Source of the DNA: Dryas octopetala
Taxonomy: Eukaryota; Streptophyta; Magnoliopsida; Rosales; Rosaceae
DNA: 64,000 nucleotides
Assembly (NCBI GenBank): GCA_963921425.1
Contig: OY992833.1
Location: 18,951,738 to 19,015,737, forward strand
Direction of reading: 5' to 3'
Each line of letters starts with the position of its first letter. Position 1 is the stretch's first letter. The notes beneath the pieces are model-generated. The model did not search any database, was not told the origin of the DNA, and was given only the letters and a program-made list of their open reading frames with translations. Below, one piece after another: positions 10,261 to 21,495 of the stretch. Made by a program: the position numbers and the translations under genes.

Positions 10261-12049
10261 TATATAAAAATGAGTTGATCTCGAACAGGGGTGGATCTCG
10301 GAGGTCCACTTCAGCATCTATGTCCGCCCCTGCAGCCCAGCCTGCCCCTGCAGTACAGCCCGACCTCATAGCCCAGGGCGACTCGACCCCGGCGATATCC
10401 TCAGATCTCTCATCTAGTACTGGGTCTGCGATTCAGTCGGCACGGAGGGCCCGACGGGGTCACCGTTATGGTGCATATGATAATGTTGCATCATCCACTC
10501 GTACTGTCTCATCATCAGAGAGTAAGAAAAATGTTTTCACATCACTTGTGTTTATGTTTAATTTTATTTAGATGTTATAAGATTACTGTGAAATTAATAT
10601 GTTATATTTGCTTTTCTAGGTACGAAAACCACGAGGGGGATAACGAATCACTCGCACGACGAACGAGAGGATTCGAATCGTTCTTGAGCAAGGTCACCTA
10701 CGACCGAGCAAGGAGGTCCATAGTACTTTCGCTTCCTTTGTCGGATCGATTATCCGTGGTGAATGCCCCATGCTTTTCCCCAGTTGGGAAAAGATTGATG
10801 ACGCCATCAAGAGAAGCATTATGGGCTCCATTTCTGTGAGTATATTTCGATTAATATAAAATGATTAATTTGATCATTTCTAACAATTTGATAATTGCAT
10901 TTTTTTCAGGTAAACTATGACATTCGGATGGAGGATCCGGATGTAGCTAGGTATATGGAGAAGTTATTGAGAAAAGTGTACGCACAATGGAAGCACGAGT
11001 TGCACAGAGAATATAACATGTTTGGATCGGCAAATGAGGCATTGGCCAGCCCTCCTCCGGAGATGGCAGCTCGGCTTGATCAGTGGCAGTGGTTGTGCAC
11101 TCATTTTCAGAGTCCGGAATTTTTGGTATGTTATATCATTTTAGGACTTCAAAATTATTTTTTCTTATGTTATTCCTTTATTGTGTATACACTAATATGT
11201 GCATTTCCAATTTGCTTAATATTTAACAGAGGAAGTCGAATGCCAATCTTCAGAACCGGAAAGCACCCGCAAGGATTGATCATCATGGTGGTTCCATGCC
11301 CTTCTCATACCGGGTGGAATCGTATCGTCAGGTGCGCTATTATTTAATTTAATATATATATATATATATTCCTTAGTATTGTTTGAGTTTTTGTCAACAT
11401 TACATTCTTTTTCAGGCTGGTTCGCAATTTCCGGAGGTCGACAACTACGGGGATGTTTATGCCCGACCCGGCAACGACAAGGGCAAGGCGAAGCACGTTA
11501 GTTTTTTATATTTTAGTTTTATTTCACAAATTTAAATTTTTGTATTTGATTTCTTAATTCCTAACTTGTGTATAACATTTTGAAGGCTGAGATGCTCGCC
11601 AAGAAGGCGAGTTATTTGGAGGAGGTGGCCAGCCAGTACCCTCCGGACACTCCGTTGGAGTCGATCTCAGTCCCCGATCCCGATGCCGGTCTTCGTATTA
11701 TGACGGAGACACTGGGTGTTAGGCGTGGTAGGGAGATACGCGGAATGGGAGCGGGTCGGGTTCGTGATCTCAGCGCCGGGTCTTCATCTCAGCCATCTGC
11801 AGAATTAGTCAACCTGACCACTGAAGTGCAGTTGTTGAAGGGTCAGCTAGAAGAATCGAGAGCGGCATATGCGGAGCAGACGAGTAAGGTGCAGCAGATG
11901 CAGCAGATGTTTGTCCAGTTAGCCAGGATTGTACCTGGGTTCACTACAACAAAAGAGGCCTATAATAGCATTTGATTATAGCATTTTTTCAAAAGTGCTA
12001 TTATATTTAGTATAATTATAGCATTACTTTTTAAAAATGCTATGGGGCT

Positions 12050-15000
12050 GTTTTGTTTTATTTTTTTTTCTTTTCTAAACTCCGTAGAAGAGCAAAGAAA
12101 GTCGATCTCTTCACTTTCTTACTTTCTCACCCAGTTGTCACTGTCTCTCTCCCTGCAGCCCTCTCTCCCTTGCCAGATCCACTCTCTCTCGCCGCCCTCT
12201 CACCACCATCGCGTCCTCTCGCCGCCATCACGTCCTCTCGCTACCCTCTCGCCACCGTTGCGTCCTCTCGCCACCCACTTTCCACCGTCGCCTCTCTCTT
12301 TCTCACCCATCACTCTCACTTAGTCACCCATCGCTAATTTAAGAAGGTAATTTTTATTTAGGGTTTCTATTTAGGGATTTAGGATTTAGGGTTTCGAATC
12401 CCAGGGTCACCATCACACTTGGTTGCTCTAGTCAGGTACTTTGCTTCTTAAATTCTTACATTTTCTATTGTTTCTGCACGAATTTCAGGTTGTTAATTTT
12501 CTTGCATAGAATCTGAGGGGGAAGGTGAAAGTGAGCATTTTGTAATTTTCCACATGATTCAGCTCCAAAATTGAAGTGTGGACCGTGTGGTGTTAGGTTT
12601 AATTTCTTTTTGTTTTTCTTCTTTTTCTGTTTTTGAAATGAATGAGCTTGAAATTCCTCATCTTATTTAGTTGTTTGTTGTGAAGCCGAAATAGTTTTAT
12701 GTTTGCTTTGATAATTTGATGAATTTTTGGGTGGATTATATCTTAGGCTGAACCGATTTAAATGAGAATTTGTGTGGTTGTGTGTGCTGGTGATGTGATT
12801 TACAGGTGATGTGTAGTGATCGACACCTGTTGTAGATTCTGATGGTGCTACGTTAGCTGCTAATTTTCCCACTCTTCCCCAGATTGGCCCATGTTTTATG
12901 GGTGGACACATTCTTGATTGAGAGACATTATCTTAGTTTTTTCCTTTTCCTTTCTAACCCATAACCACTTCAGAATCTTTGTTTTTATACTGACTTAAAT
13001 GTTTAATGAAAGTTTTAAGATATGGAGTAGCTCACTAAGAAATATGTGGTTTAAATTCTGTCTAATGTTGTTGAAATTGGCTGGATTAGAATCAGCATTA
13101 TATTAATATTTTAATTTGTTGTTCTTTTTACTTATATTTGAGGGAAGAAAACTGTCATTAGATGTTTCTCTTTCCTTTAAATTTCCTTGAATGATTAGTA
13201 AGAGAGAAAAAATCAGATATGTTTTTGTTCTTTCTTTACATTATAACATGTATCTACTATCTACATCCTATGATGGCAGTGTAGAGTGAGCTCAACAATG
13301 TGCAGGCATTGTTTTGAGAATTACTTTTGGACTGAGAGAGCTGCTCTAGAGAACCTTAATGTGTGTGTGTGTGCGTCTGTACATATTGTATGTGTAGGAA
13401 GAATAGTGTGGTGTATATGATACACATAAATATTCCACTTGCAAATATGTAGTAATGCATTCTAGTTATTGGGCATAGTCATCCACGGATATGTCTTGAA
13501 TGACCTCTCTTTACATGAAAGAGAGCGGTGTGAGGGGGAAGGGAAGGGAGGGAGAATGTGGGGTCACAACTTTGTTGGTTGACTTGACCCCAAATCAACA
13601 TCGTGCAAGCTTGGACAGAACTTTTTTAGTTAGGTTTGGATTTAATTAGGAACTGTTGAGCTGACTCCAGGTCTTTTGGCCTCCTGTGGAGACTCTACAC
13701 AATTTGATCCAACCCAATCCCCGTCAAACATAATACTTATTTTACCAATTCTGTTGGTGTTAATTACTTTCAATTATGTATGCAGGTCAGGATAACAGAT
13801 GGAGCTTCTCTATATGTGCTGTGCCGGTCATGGTTGAGGAATGGTGTCCCTGAAGAAAATCAGGTTGGCATCATATTGGACCTATTGGTTGGGATTTATT
13901 TTCTGTATGCATGTCCTTTTTTTTTTTTTTTTTTTTTTCCCTTTTATGCTATAGCAATATGATACTCAGTTGTCTGCAAGCCTAAATTTTTGTTCAATTC
14001 AACCTAAGTTTTCATTAGAAAGGCTTAAATCTACAAATGTAACTTCATATAGACTTGTTAATATTTCAAGAATACAAGTTACCTGAAATAATGGTTTGTT
14101 AAGCAATCTTTTGAAATCATCCAGTCTAAACTCTATGCTAACGCCTCCAGAATGAATTATCTGGTCATATGACACAGTGGATCTGTTATGAAGTCTCATC
14201 TTATTACTACCTTTACAAGCCAATCTACTTTCTTATTGCACAGAAAATAAATCTCTTTACACACTTGTTAGGATAAAATGCCTTACTGTGGTATTAGTAG
14301 CTTCACATCATCGCCATCAAAATGCTATGGTCCTCCTACAACAGAAAAAGAAGATGACTTGTATTTTTGTCAGCTATCTGTGTGATGGATTCACGTATTT
14401 TTTATGGCCTAACACGTGCATTAGGATACATTTGTTACTTGTTAGATATCCAACATCGCCAGTACAATCCTCCCCTTACAAGCTGGTTTTTAAGGATGAG
14501 TTTGGCCTATGGGGCTTTAACATGGTATCAGAGTCTGGTGTATTTTTGGCCATTTGTGCCCGATAACCCGTTTGGAGGGGGACATGCGAGTGGCAGGGGG
14601 TCCACCCTGGCATTGAGGGGGGATGTACAATGTGTAAGCCATATCACCTGGATATAGTTGGGATGTACAGTGTATAAGTCTTGGGCAATCCTCCTTACAA
14701 GTAGGTTTTTAAGGATGAGTTAGGCCCATGGGGCTTTAACAACATATGCTTATATAGTTATATTGCTTTTATATTTTCTTACCCCAACAAGGCAAGACTG
14801 CAATTGAGTTTAGATTGTTTGTGCCTGTAATTAGAAGATAGGTATTTCACATCTTATATTTGAATACTATTCAATCTGGATACAAGTCAGTTTTAGGTTA
14901 GAGCACATATAACTTGAATGGCTTGTATTTCAACTGCTCTAGAATGACTTGACTGGAAGACATATAATGTGCCCTGCCCTATATATTCTGCTTAACACAC

Positions 15001-15760
15001 TATATCTCTATCCACACTGATCACCCCTTATTTCTGTAGCTGTTAGTTTTTGTCACATGATAGTAGTGATAAATTAATAATTGTTACACTCATTTGTGGG
15101 TTTATTGTACCAATTGAAATTGGGAAGATACCGACCACATTATTGGAACTTTTACTTCCCTTTAGAATATTGAAACAAACAATGAAACAAACATAAGTAA
15201 CCAAGTAGCTGATGAACTTCTTGTTGTTAATCACAGAGAAACAAGTGAAGTAGGTGAGCCTTTGCTATAGTGGAAGAAGAAACTCAAGTCAGTTCAGAAA
15301 TCCCAGTGAAGTCTTTTGAGGATGCTGAAACTACTAATGCCAACCCAATCAAGGTAACTGCAATCTATGTTATGTAAATTTAAGATTTTTTTCTTTGCTA
15401 ATTTTGTCATTCCACTCTGCCATTACAACAATTTAAGTCTCTCCAAACTTATAGTCCTGCATGGTTTCATGTGCAATCAAACTAGAAAAATGTTTTATGA
15501 AGGTTCTAGAGTTGTAATTGACTTTGTTCCGTTTGATCTATTTGTAGGGCTTGGCAAGAATTCCAATTATGGATTTTACTAACAAACCATTTATGCTCGA
15601 GTGTTTTTCTTTTGTTTTTTGGGTTTGGGAGCTGCCTCTCATGAAATTTAATACTACTTATTCTATGAAATCTTTTTGATAAACTTTAAAATTCTTGGCA
15701 TATTTTCTTTTTTTTGCAGTTCATGGAAGATGCGAGGATGGGATGAGGAGAACCAACATA
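12050..15760 (+). pseudogene. Host gene fragments captured in the nested CACTA element
   Basis: A CT-rich leader (12060-12340) is followed by AGGGTTT motifs, typical of plant 5' UTRs. An exon-like block at about 13786-13863 is bounded by GCAG and GTTGGC and encodes ITDGASLYVLCRSWLRNG. This resembles LIN37-like proteins, but that identification is weak. Two more acceptor- and donor-bounded blocks lie at about 15170-15354 and 15720-15745. Stops interrupt them. The order leader, introns, exons suggests capture of a genomic gene segment, as in Pack-CACTA elements. Confidence 0.5.
14400..14745 (+). mobile_element. Copia-like fragment with primer-binding-like site
   Basis: AACATGGTATCAGAG at about 14519 resembles the LTR end plus initiator-Met primer site of plant Copia elements. 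A 45-bp stretch before it (CAATCCTCCCCTTACAAG, then GGTTTTTAAGGATGAGTT) repeats at about 14692-14740. No protein domains remain. Confidence 0.4.
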
Positions 15761-15973
15761 TGGATTAGTCATGCAACCTTATTATTAGAACCTAAGTATT
15801 TTACATTTATGTAGTTGTGACATTAGTGCAGTATTACTAATGAATATGTGAGTTCTAATTGCATGTTCATTTGCTTAGTTATATATATATATTTGTAATC
15901 AATATCCAATATCCAATTTATCATTTACTTTGAAAATGCTACCAAAATCACTATGAGTTGAGACATGCTGTTG

Positions 15974-16248
15974 TCACTACATAAATGCTATAGAAAATAC
16001 TTATAATAGCGTTTAGTCTTCAATAGCATTTTAAAAAAGCTATTGTACATATTTCTATAGCATTTCAAAACGCTATTATATAGATCTTTTATAGCGTTTT
16101 AAAACGCTATAGAAAGAATTTTTTTTATAGCGTTCCAAAAACGCTATAATAAACCTTAGGTCTATTATAACGTCGGCTGTCATAGCGTTTTCAATAACGC
16201 TATAAAAGGGCTTTTATAGCGTTTTTTGAGTGCTATAATAGCCCTTTT
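15974..16248. repeat. CACTA subterminal repeat array (TATAGCGTTTT type)
   Basis: About ten copies of TATAGCGTTTT or its complement occur in 275 bp, several as back-to-back inverted pairs such as TAGCGTTTTAAAACGCTA. A shorter version of the array sits inside the left terminus (11965-12045). This pattern marks the transposase-binding ends of CACTA elements. Confidence 0.85.
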
Positions 16249-16492
16249 GTGTTCTAGTGGTTTGTGCTGCCGCCCAACATTGACCAGTGCATGCCAGACT
16301 CCTCCACCGATGTCGATGATGCTCCTGACCTAGGGGGCCATTAGTTATTTGTATGTATGTATTAATTAAATTGTTTCTACTTTGTATGGATATTTTGGAT
16401 ATATAAATTTAATAATTTTTGAATAAAGATTTTTTTTTAAATATTAAATTCATATATATAATTTAAATAAATTTTTTTTTTAAAAATAAAAT

Positions 16493-16702
16493 ACGTTTGG
16501 GCGACGGACTAATTTCGTCGCCTAAACATGCTTTGGGCGACGAATTTTATGTTTTAGGAGACAAAAAAAATTCGTCGCCCCAGGTGTCTTTGGGCGACGA
16601 AATTTATGGGTTCGTCGCCCAAACTCTTGGGCGTCACATTTTGGGCGTCCAAATGCTCGACGAAACTCTACTTTGGGCGACGAATTCCGTTCCTCTCCCA
16701 AA
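16493..16702. repeat. CACTA subterminal repeat array (TTTGGGCGACGAA type)
   Basis: Direct copies occur near 16496, 16530, 16590 and 16672, with inverted copies (TTCGTCGCC) near 16515, 16573 and 16610. They lie immediately inside the right terminus of the outer CACTA element, and the motif differs completely from the nested element's, so the two belong to different families. Confidence 0.85.
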
Positions 16703-16928
16703 CCCTTTTTTCTTGTAGTGTAATATTCAACAAACTTTTATTAAAGTGACAAAACACACACAAATACAAGAAACTTTTATTAAAATAAAAAAAACAAACA
16801 CGTACATTTAACTAAATGTTGAAGTTCAATAAAAAGCCTCTGGAGCATTATTATTTAGTTCTAGCATAGAATTTAGCTAATTAATAACTAGAGTACTCGC
16901 TCCAAGCAAACCTTTGTTGTATATAACA

Positions 16929-19116
16929 TCACATAATTGCACAATTAGAAAGAGCAGTAGCGACACTTGCAGTAGCAATAGCTAACTCAAATAGCTTGAA
17001 TGCTTCGAACAATGATGACCATCTATTCTGAAAATATACAAACAAAGGAAAACATCACATAATATATATATCAGTAGAAAATTAAGCATATATGCAATGT
17101 GAAAAATGAAAATACACCTTTCTTTCTTCTTTATTTTTTAATTTTTTTGTCAAATAGTTCATAAATATACACCTATATATAATCCTTAATATTAACACTG
17201 AAATGGACATGACAACGAAAAAAAAAAAAAAAAGACTCAATTACAAAATGCACCCACCAACTATAGGGAGTATTTCATATTAGTCCATGAACGAAAAAAT
17301 ATTTCAAATTGGTCTACTAACTAATAGAAAGCCATAAAATAGCACATCCATTATAAATTTGGTCAAAAAAGATAGTTAAATACCATTTTGGACAACAATG
17401 ACGTGAATTTTTTGAATCATGTGGATACTAAATTTGCTCCACATGAATTAATAATGTCATATTGATTAAAAAATAATAAAAAAAACTAACAAAACTTTTA
17501 AACCCTGTAAAAATAAAATTAAATATAACATCATTAATCCATGTGATTTAAATTTGGTGTCCATATCATTCAAAACTTCACGTCAGCACTGTCTACATTG
17601 GCATTTAACGTCCTTATTAATGGAATTGTAACATATGTGTTATTTTGTAAATTTATATTAGTTAATGTACTAATCTGAAATATTTTTTTGTACATAGACT
17701 AATTTAAAATATCTCTTATATTTTGTGGGTGTATTTGTAATTGAGCCTAAGAAAAACATAGTACTCACCCATTCAGGTGGATGTGGATACCCAACATTGT
17801 AATTATGAATATACACTGGAGGAGTACTTTGCGGAACTGGATCAGTGATTGCCTAGATCAATTAATGACAGAGCATTAGAGCAACACAAATCATATATGC
17901 TAACGTACATATTAACTTCATCATTAATTACCAAACATGATAAGTTAATTTTTCCAATAATGTTGGGACCACATTTTAGTACCGTATTACCATTTCTCTA
18001 ATAGAGATAAGAACTATTTGTATTTATGCGTCTTATCTCTATTAAAGAGATGATACACAATGTGATATTAAAATGTAATCTCGTAGCATTACTCTATTAT
18101 TTTCAATTTGTAGAAGTATATCGATCAATTAATATCATGCATGCGCGCATACATCTTTTTGGTTCATTTGAATGGAAATTGAAGTATTAAGCACACAATA
18201 ATTCATATACATATATAGTTCAAAACTTTAAAATAGAGTGAAAGAACCAAACATATGATCGAAACTCTAGCTAGTTTGGATTAACTGAACACTAAAAGCC
18301 ATATATCTAGGAAAAGTAGAGAAAAGGTAACTACAAAATTAGGGAAAAAAAAAAAAAGACACAAAAACATAAGTGAATTTTAAATATGAATTTTAATTTT
18401 AGTTTAGATTCTCTGCTGATCTAAAAAATAAATGGTTTCAATTATGAGTCAATTAACACTGTAAAACGACGTAGTTTTTATTAATTAGTATGAAATTAGC
18501 AAAGAAGGATTAGTAAAGGATCCAAATCCAAAAGGGAAGTCATCTAAGATTAATTCCTCTAACATATAGCAAATTAATAGTGGTACAAAAAAAATATATC
18601 AAAATCGATCTTTACCAAGTGGAGATTTGGTGGAACATTTGGAAGAAGCAGCCCTCTTTTGGAGCGTAGCAACATGTGGTTATCCAAGAAATTTGAATGG
18701 CGGTGACGGAAATTGCTTGAGGCATAGCAGGCAGGACATAGATCGTAGCTAGGAAGCCTAGGATCGTAAATAACTCCATCAAAGCACGTAACGCACGTGA
18801 AATACAAGCCGCAGAGGTACACTCCACATAAACACCCTTGGCACCACATGCTCCTGGTTCGAACGATGTAGTAGAAAGTGAGCACTTCTTTGAAATCCAG
18901 GCCTCCATCTCCGTTTCTGTCCAGACTTGCGAAGAGGTTGGGGTCCCCGATGGCGTAGCCGCGCTGCCGGAGGAACTCGGTGAACTCAGAGCAGTTGATT
19001 CGCCCGTCACCGTTTGTGTCCATGGCCCGAAAGAAATCCATAGCTCGTTCCTTTTGGTCTAAAGTGCCATGGTTATAGTATGCTTCAGCTGCTGCATGTA
19101 TTTCTTCCATTTCCAA
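16929..19116 (-). CDS. EF-hand pair plus ZZ/DC1-like zinc finger protein with CaaX tail, copy 2
   Basis: Exons 18616-19116, 17769-17852 and 16929-17027, with the same phase-0 junctions as copy 1, encode 227 aa. The protein is nearly identical to copy 1. Differences include R36G in the first EF loop, T55A, F82Y, E96L, A128P, H137R, and W-to-G and R-to-W changes in the second exon. Both calcium loops, the zinc-finger cysteines and the terminal CAIM are kept. Intron 2 carries a 514-bp TIR insertion ending about 20 bp from the exon 2 donor. Upstream, homology to copy 1 stops about 12 bp before the ATG and is replaced by a third gene fragment, so the native TATA region is absent. The coding sequence is intact; expression is uncertain. 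Confidence 0.82.
17234..17747. mobile_element. Long-TIR MITE (Mutator-like) in intron 2 of copy 2
   Basis: The ends are inverted: GACTCAATTACAAAATGCAC at the left, and GGCTCAATTACAAATACACC read inward from the right. Similarity continues for at least 100 bp (ATTAGTCCATG and ATTAGTCTATG; AAAAAATATTTCA in both). Copy 1 lacks the insertion at the homologous place, which gives the empty site. The insertion point is an A-rich tract, so the target duplication cannot be measured. Confidence 0.8.
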
Positions 19117-19138
19117 TTTAGAAACCAGGTACGTACTC

Positions 19139-19388
19139 GAGCAGTAGCGACACTTGCAGTAGCAATAGCTAACTCAAATAGCTTGAATGCTTCGAACAAT
19201 GATGACCATCTATTCTGAAAATATGCAAACAAAGGAAAACATCACATAATATATATATATATATATATATATATCGGTAGAAAATTAAGCACATATGCAA
19301 TGTGAAAATACACCTTTCTTTCTTCTTTATTTTTTAATTTTTTTGTCGAATAGTTCATATATATACACCTATATATAATCCTTAATAT
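19139..19388 (-). pseudogene. Truncated third EF-hand/ZZ copy (last exon and intron only)
   Basis: 19139-19214 matches the last exon of copies 1 and 2 but breaks off before the CaaX codons. The adjoining sequence to 19388, including the TA microsatellite, matches intron 2. It abuts copy 2's start region directly, so two tandem units were joined by a deletion. Confidence 0.85.
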
Positions 19389-19680
19389 AAGAAGCTATTA
19401 ATTAGTTGTATTACTTGTTGTTTCTTGAAAGGTTATTATTGCTCCCCTCTCAACAAAAAAAGACAATATGACCAAGACATTAAGACACAGTCCAAGAAAG
19501 AAAGACCAAGACATGCACATGGATCTAGGACCTACAACATAACTCGCTGACAAAGAAGCTCTTTCATTGCGACTTGCGTGTCAACCACTGCGAAAGAACC
19601 AAACATAGCTAGTTTTGAACTTTGGATTAACTGAACACTAAAAGCTAAGCCATATATCTAGGAAAAGTAGATAGATGAGT
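19386..19680. repeat. Partial block L and fragment of the EF-hand intron 1 region
   Basis: 19386-19595 repeats the start of the block at 20925 almost exactly. 19596-19680 (AAAGAACCAAACATA, then CATATATCTAGGAAAAGTAG) matches 8430-8515 and 18240-18325. This records at least one further rearrangement of the array. Confidence 0.8.
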
Positions 19681-19986
19681 TTTAAGTCTATAAATATTCT
19701 CACCATAGTCACTCCGCAATATAGTTCAATAGTTGGAACTTGCCATCGTGTATGTATATAGCTAGCTAGGTTTATTTAAGGGTATGGTCGTCTTTGTAAA
19801 AATCAGTTAAGTTGAAAAATGTTTAGTTATTTAAACACAGACAATAATAACGATCTATTTGACAAAATTGTGCAAACATCCCATAGGTTCCTTGCTAATG
19901 ATATTTTTTTTTTTTTTTTGTAGAAAATCAAACAAACTATGATCATTCAAACTATGCACACAAACAACCTAGATCACACAAACAAC

Positions 19987-20627
19987 CACGGGCGGATCTA
20001 CAATGGGGTCAATGGGGTCAATTGACCCCATGAACCCAGAATTGCTGGGTTGAGAGAAATTTTTGACCCCATGAACTTACTGACAGCAGTGGCAGGCAGA
20101 GGGGCAAGAGAAGGGCGCAAGTGTTTGTGAAAATGGCTGACAGAAATGAAGAACAGAATGATGAGGAAGATGAAGCTGTAAACGGTCACGTGAGATGCGT
20201 ATGCTGTTTTTTGAATTCTAAACTTGCCAAAACGACGTCGTTTTGGCAAGTTAATTAAACCTCTGAGTACCAGCCAGGCAGCCACACACACATCACAGAA
20301 TGACAAAAATTGAAACTTGGTCTGAATTCTGAATTTCTGAAACCACTGTCGCCCACTCGCCCCTGCTCCTCTACCCGCGCCGACGCCTGCTGGCCCTACT
20401 CGGCTGCTCTGCTTGGCTACTTCTCCCTCGCGACGCGACGCCCCTGCTCCTCTACCAGCGCCGACACCTGCTGGCCCTGCTTTGCTTGGCTGCTGCGAAC
20501 CTGCTACTTCTCCCTCGCGACGCGACGCGACACGGCGGCTGCTGCTGCTGGCCCTGCTCTGCTTGGCTGCTGCGAACCTGCTACTTAATCTTGCCCCCAT
20601 AGCAGAATGTTTCTGGATCCGCCACTG
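19987..20627. mobile_element. Non-autonomous hAT element (641 bp)
   Basis: A perfect 8-bp target duplication, CAAACAAC, flanks it (19979-19986 and 20628-20635). The left end reads CACGGGCGGATCTACAATGG; the right end, read inward, CAGTGGCGGATCCAG. Inside are a 16-bp palindrome GGGGTCAATTGACCCC, a 32-bp perfect palindrome (20221-20252) and a GC-rich region of repeated CTCCCTCGCGACGCGACG units. Related to the element at 60330-61817. Confidence 0.93.
20221..20252. repeat. 32-bp perfect palindrome in the hAT element
   Basis: The left half AACTTGCCAAAACGAC is followed directly by its exact reverse complement. An identical palindrome sits at 61552-61583 in the related element. Confidence 0.95.
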
Positions 20628-20924
20628 CAAACAACCTAGATATATTTAGCTAGTCTACTGTTCAAGTAATATATATGTCTTTTTTTCAATTAAGAGCTTC
20701 AAGTTCAAACCTTGCTTCCTTATATCAAAATTAAAAGATAAAAAAACTCTATATGCAAACACAAATGTCTATCTAATAAAAATAAAATTAACGATGATGA
20801 TATTAAAATGACCAAAAAAAATGAATGGTTCTCATTATTAATGGATGGTTGGCCAAAAATATGACCTCTACGTTGGAGAGGAACTCGGTCAAAGAAAGCC
20901 ACATGTTGGAATATTAGGCTATAC

Positions 20925-21495
20925 TGTATAAGAAGCTATTAATTAGTTGTATTACTTGTTGTTTCTTGAAAGGTTATTATTGCCCCCCTCTCAACAAAAA
21001 TAGACAAAATGACCAAGACATTAAGACACAGACCAAGAAAGAAAGACCAAGACATGCACATGGATCTAGGACCTACAACATAACCCGCTGACAAAGAAGC
21101 TCTTTCATGGCGACTTGCGTGTCAACCACTGCGTTTTTGTGCCAAGTCGTTCACTGGAAAGGTAGTCCTTTCTCTTGTTTAATTTTTTGGGCAAAAAGTC
21201 CTCTCTTTTTAAATTATAAATATATAATTCATTTAATTATTGCAATATTGTGTAAATTTTAGTGAATTTACAGGGTAAAATTTATGATCGAATTACTATC
21301 AAATGTGTTTATGATGTTCCTATCGTTGTATCTGATCTTATACACTGGGAGTCCCTAGGTTTTGTTACAATTATATAATTAGTCCCTAGTTGTTTATTTC
21401 GTGATACAAGCCTTAATTAATTTAGTCACTGGGCAATTTTTTTATATTTTTTTATCTGTTAACAATTGGGCAAGTTAGAAATTAACAATAGTTAA
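20925..21495. repeat. Duplicated block L, third copy, cut by a Gypsy LTR
   Basis: Matches 6460-6940 from CAAGACATTAAGACACAG through TTAGTCACTGGGCAA to AATAGTTAA. Homology ends exactly where the LTR begins. Confidence 0.85.

Larger units (their letters stand above)
11942..16259. mobile_element. Nested complete CACTA element (4.3 kb, non-autonomous)
   Basis: The left terminus CACTACAACAAAAGAGG and the right terminus, read inward as CACTAGAACACAAAAGGG, are inverted, and both continue into TATAATAGCA-like sequence. It is flanked by a perfect 3-bp target duplication, GTT (11939-11941 and 16260-16262). The interior has no transposase. It holds spliced-looking host gene fragments (12060-15760) and a Copia-like fragment near 14500. 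The subterminal arrays consist of TATAGCGTTTT-type repeats. Confidence 0.93.
10275..16344 (+). pseudogene. CACTA tnp-like gene (Ptta/En/Spm family), split by a nested element
   Basis: Exon-like blocks at about 10275-10526, 10621-10837, 10910-11125, 11230-11331, 11416-11496 and 11586-11941 resume at 16263-16344. Features of the plant Ptta/En/Spm 'transposase_24' family include a tryptophan segment (FPSWEKIDD), KHELHREYN, WQWLCTHF, HHGGSMPFSYR and a C-terminal coiled coil rich in Gln (TTEVQLLKGQLEESR). The first block lacks a convincing start codon (first ATG 10320), and the second needs a frame change near 10640, so the gene is decayed. At 11941 it is interrupted by a complete CACTA element. 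Removing that element and one GTT copy joins the frame exactly to a 27-residue tail ending DLGGH and a stop. Confidence 0.8.
10275..16719 (+). mobile_element. Outer CACTA element, 5' end missing
   Basis: The right terminus at 16719 reads inward as CACTACAAGAAAAAAGG. Just inside (16493-16700) are at least seven copies of TTTGGGCGACGAA or its complement, the subterminal repeats that bind CACTA transposases. The next bases, TAATAT, match the pre-insertion sequence near 7396, fixing the boundary. No CACTACA terminus or matching subterminal repeats were found to the left, and no tnpD-type catalytic transposase is present, so the element is 5'-truncated and non-autonomous. The left coordinate is the first recognisable coding base, not a true end. 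Confidence 0.7.

Noticed and set aside
12042..12337. Two overlapping Ser/Pro-rich ORFs of over 90 codons
   Set aside because: They arise from a CT-rich, UTR-like leader inside a transposon; composition, not coding, explains them.
20310..20649. Ala/Cys-rich ORFs in the hAT element
   Set aside because: They derive from GC-rich tandem units; the sibling element gives matching ORFs in several frames (60992-61459), so no frame is favoured.
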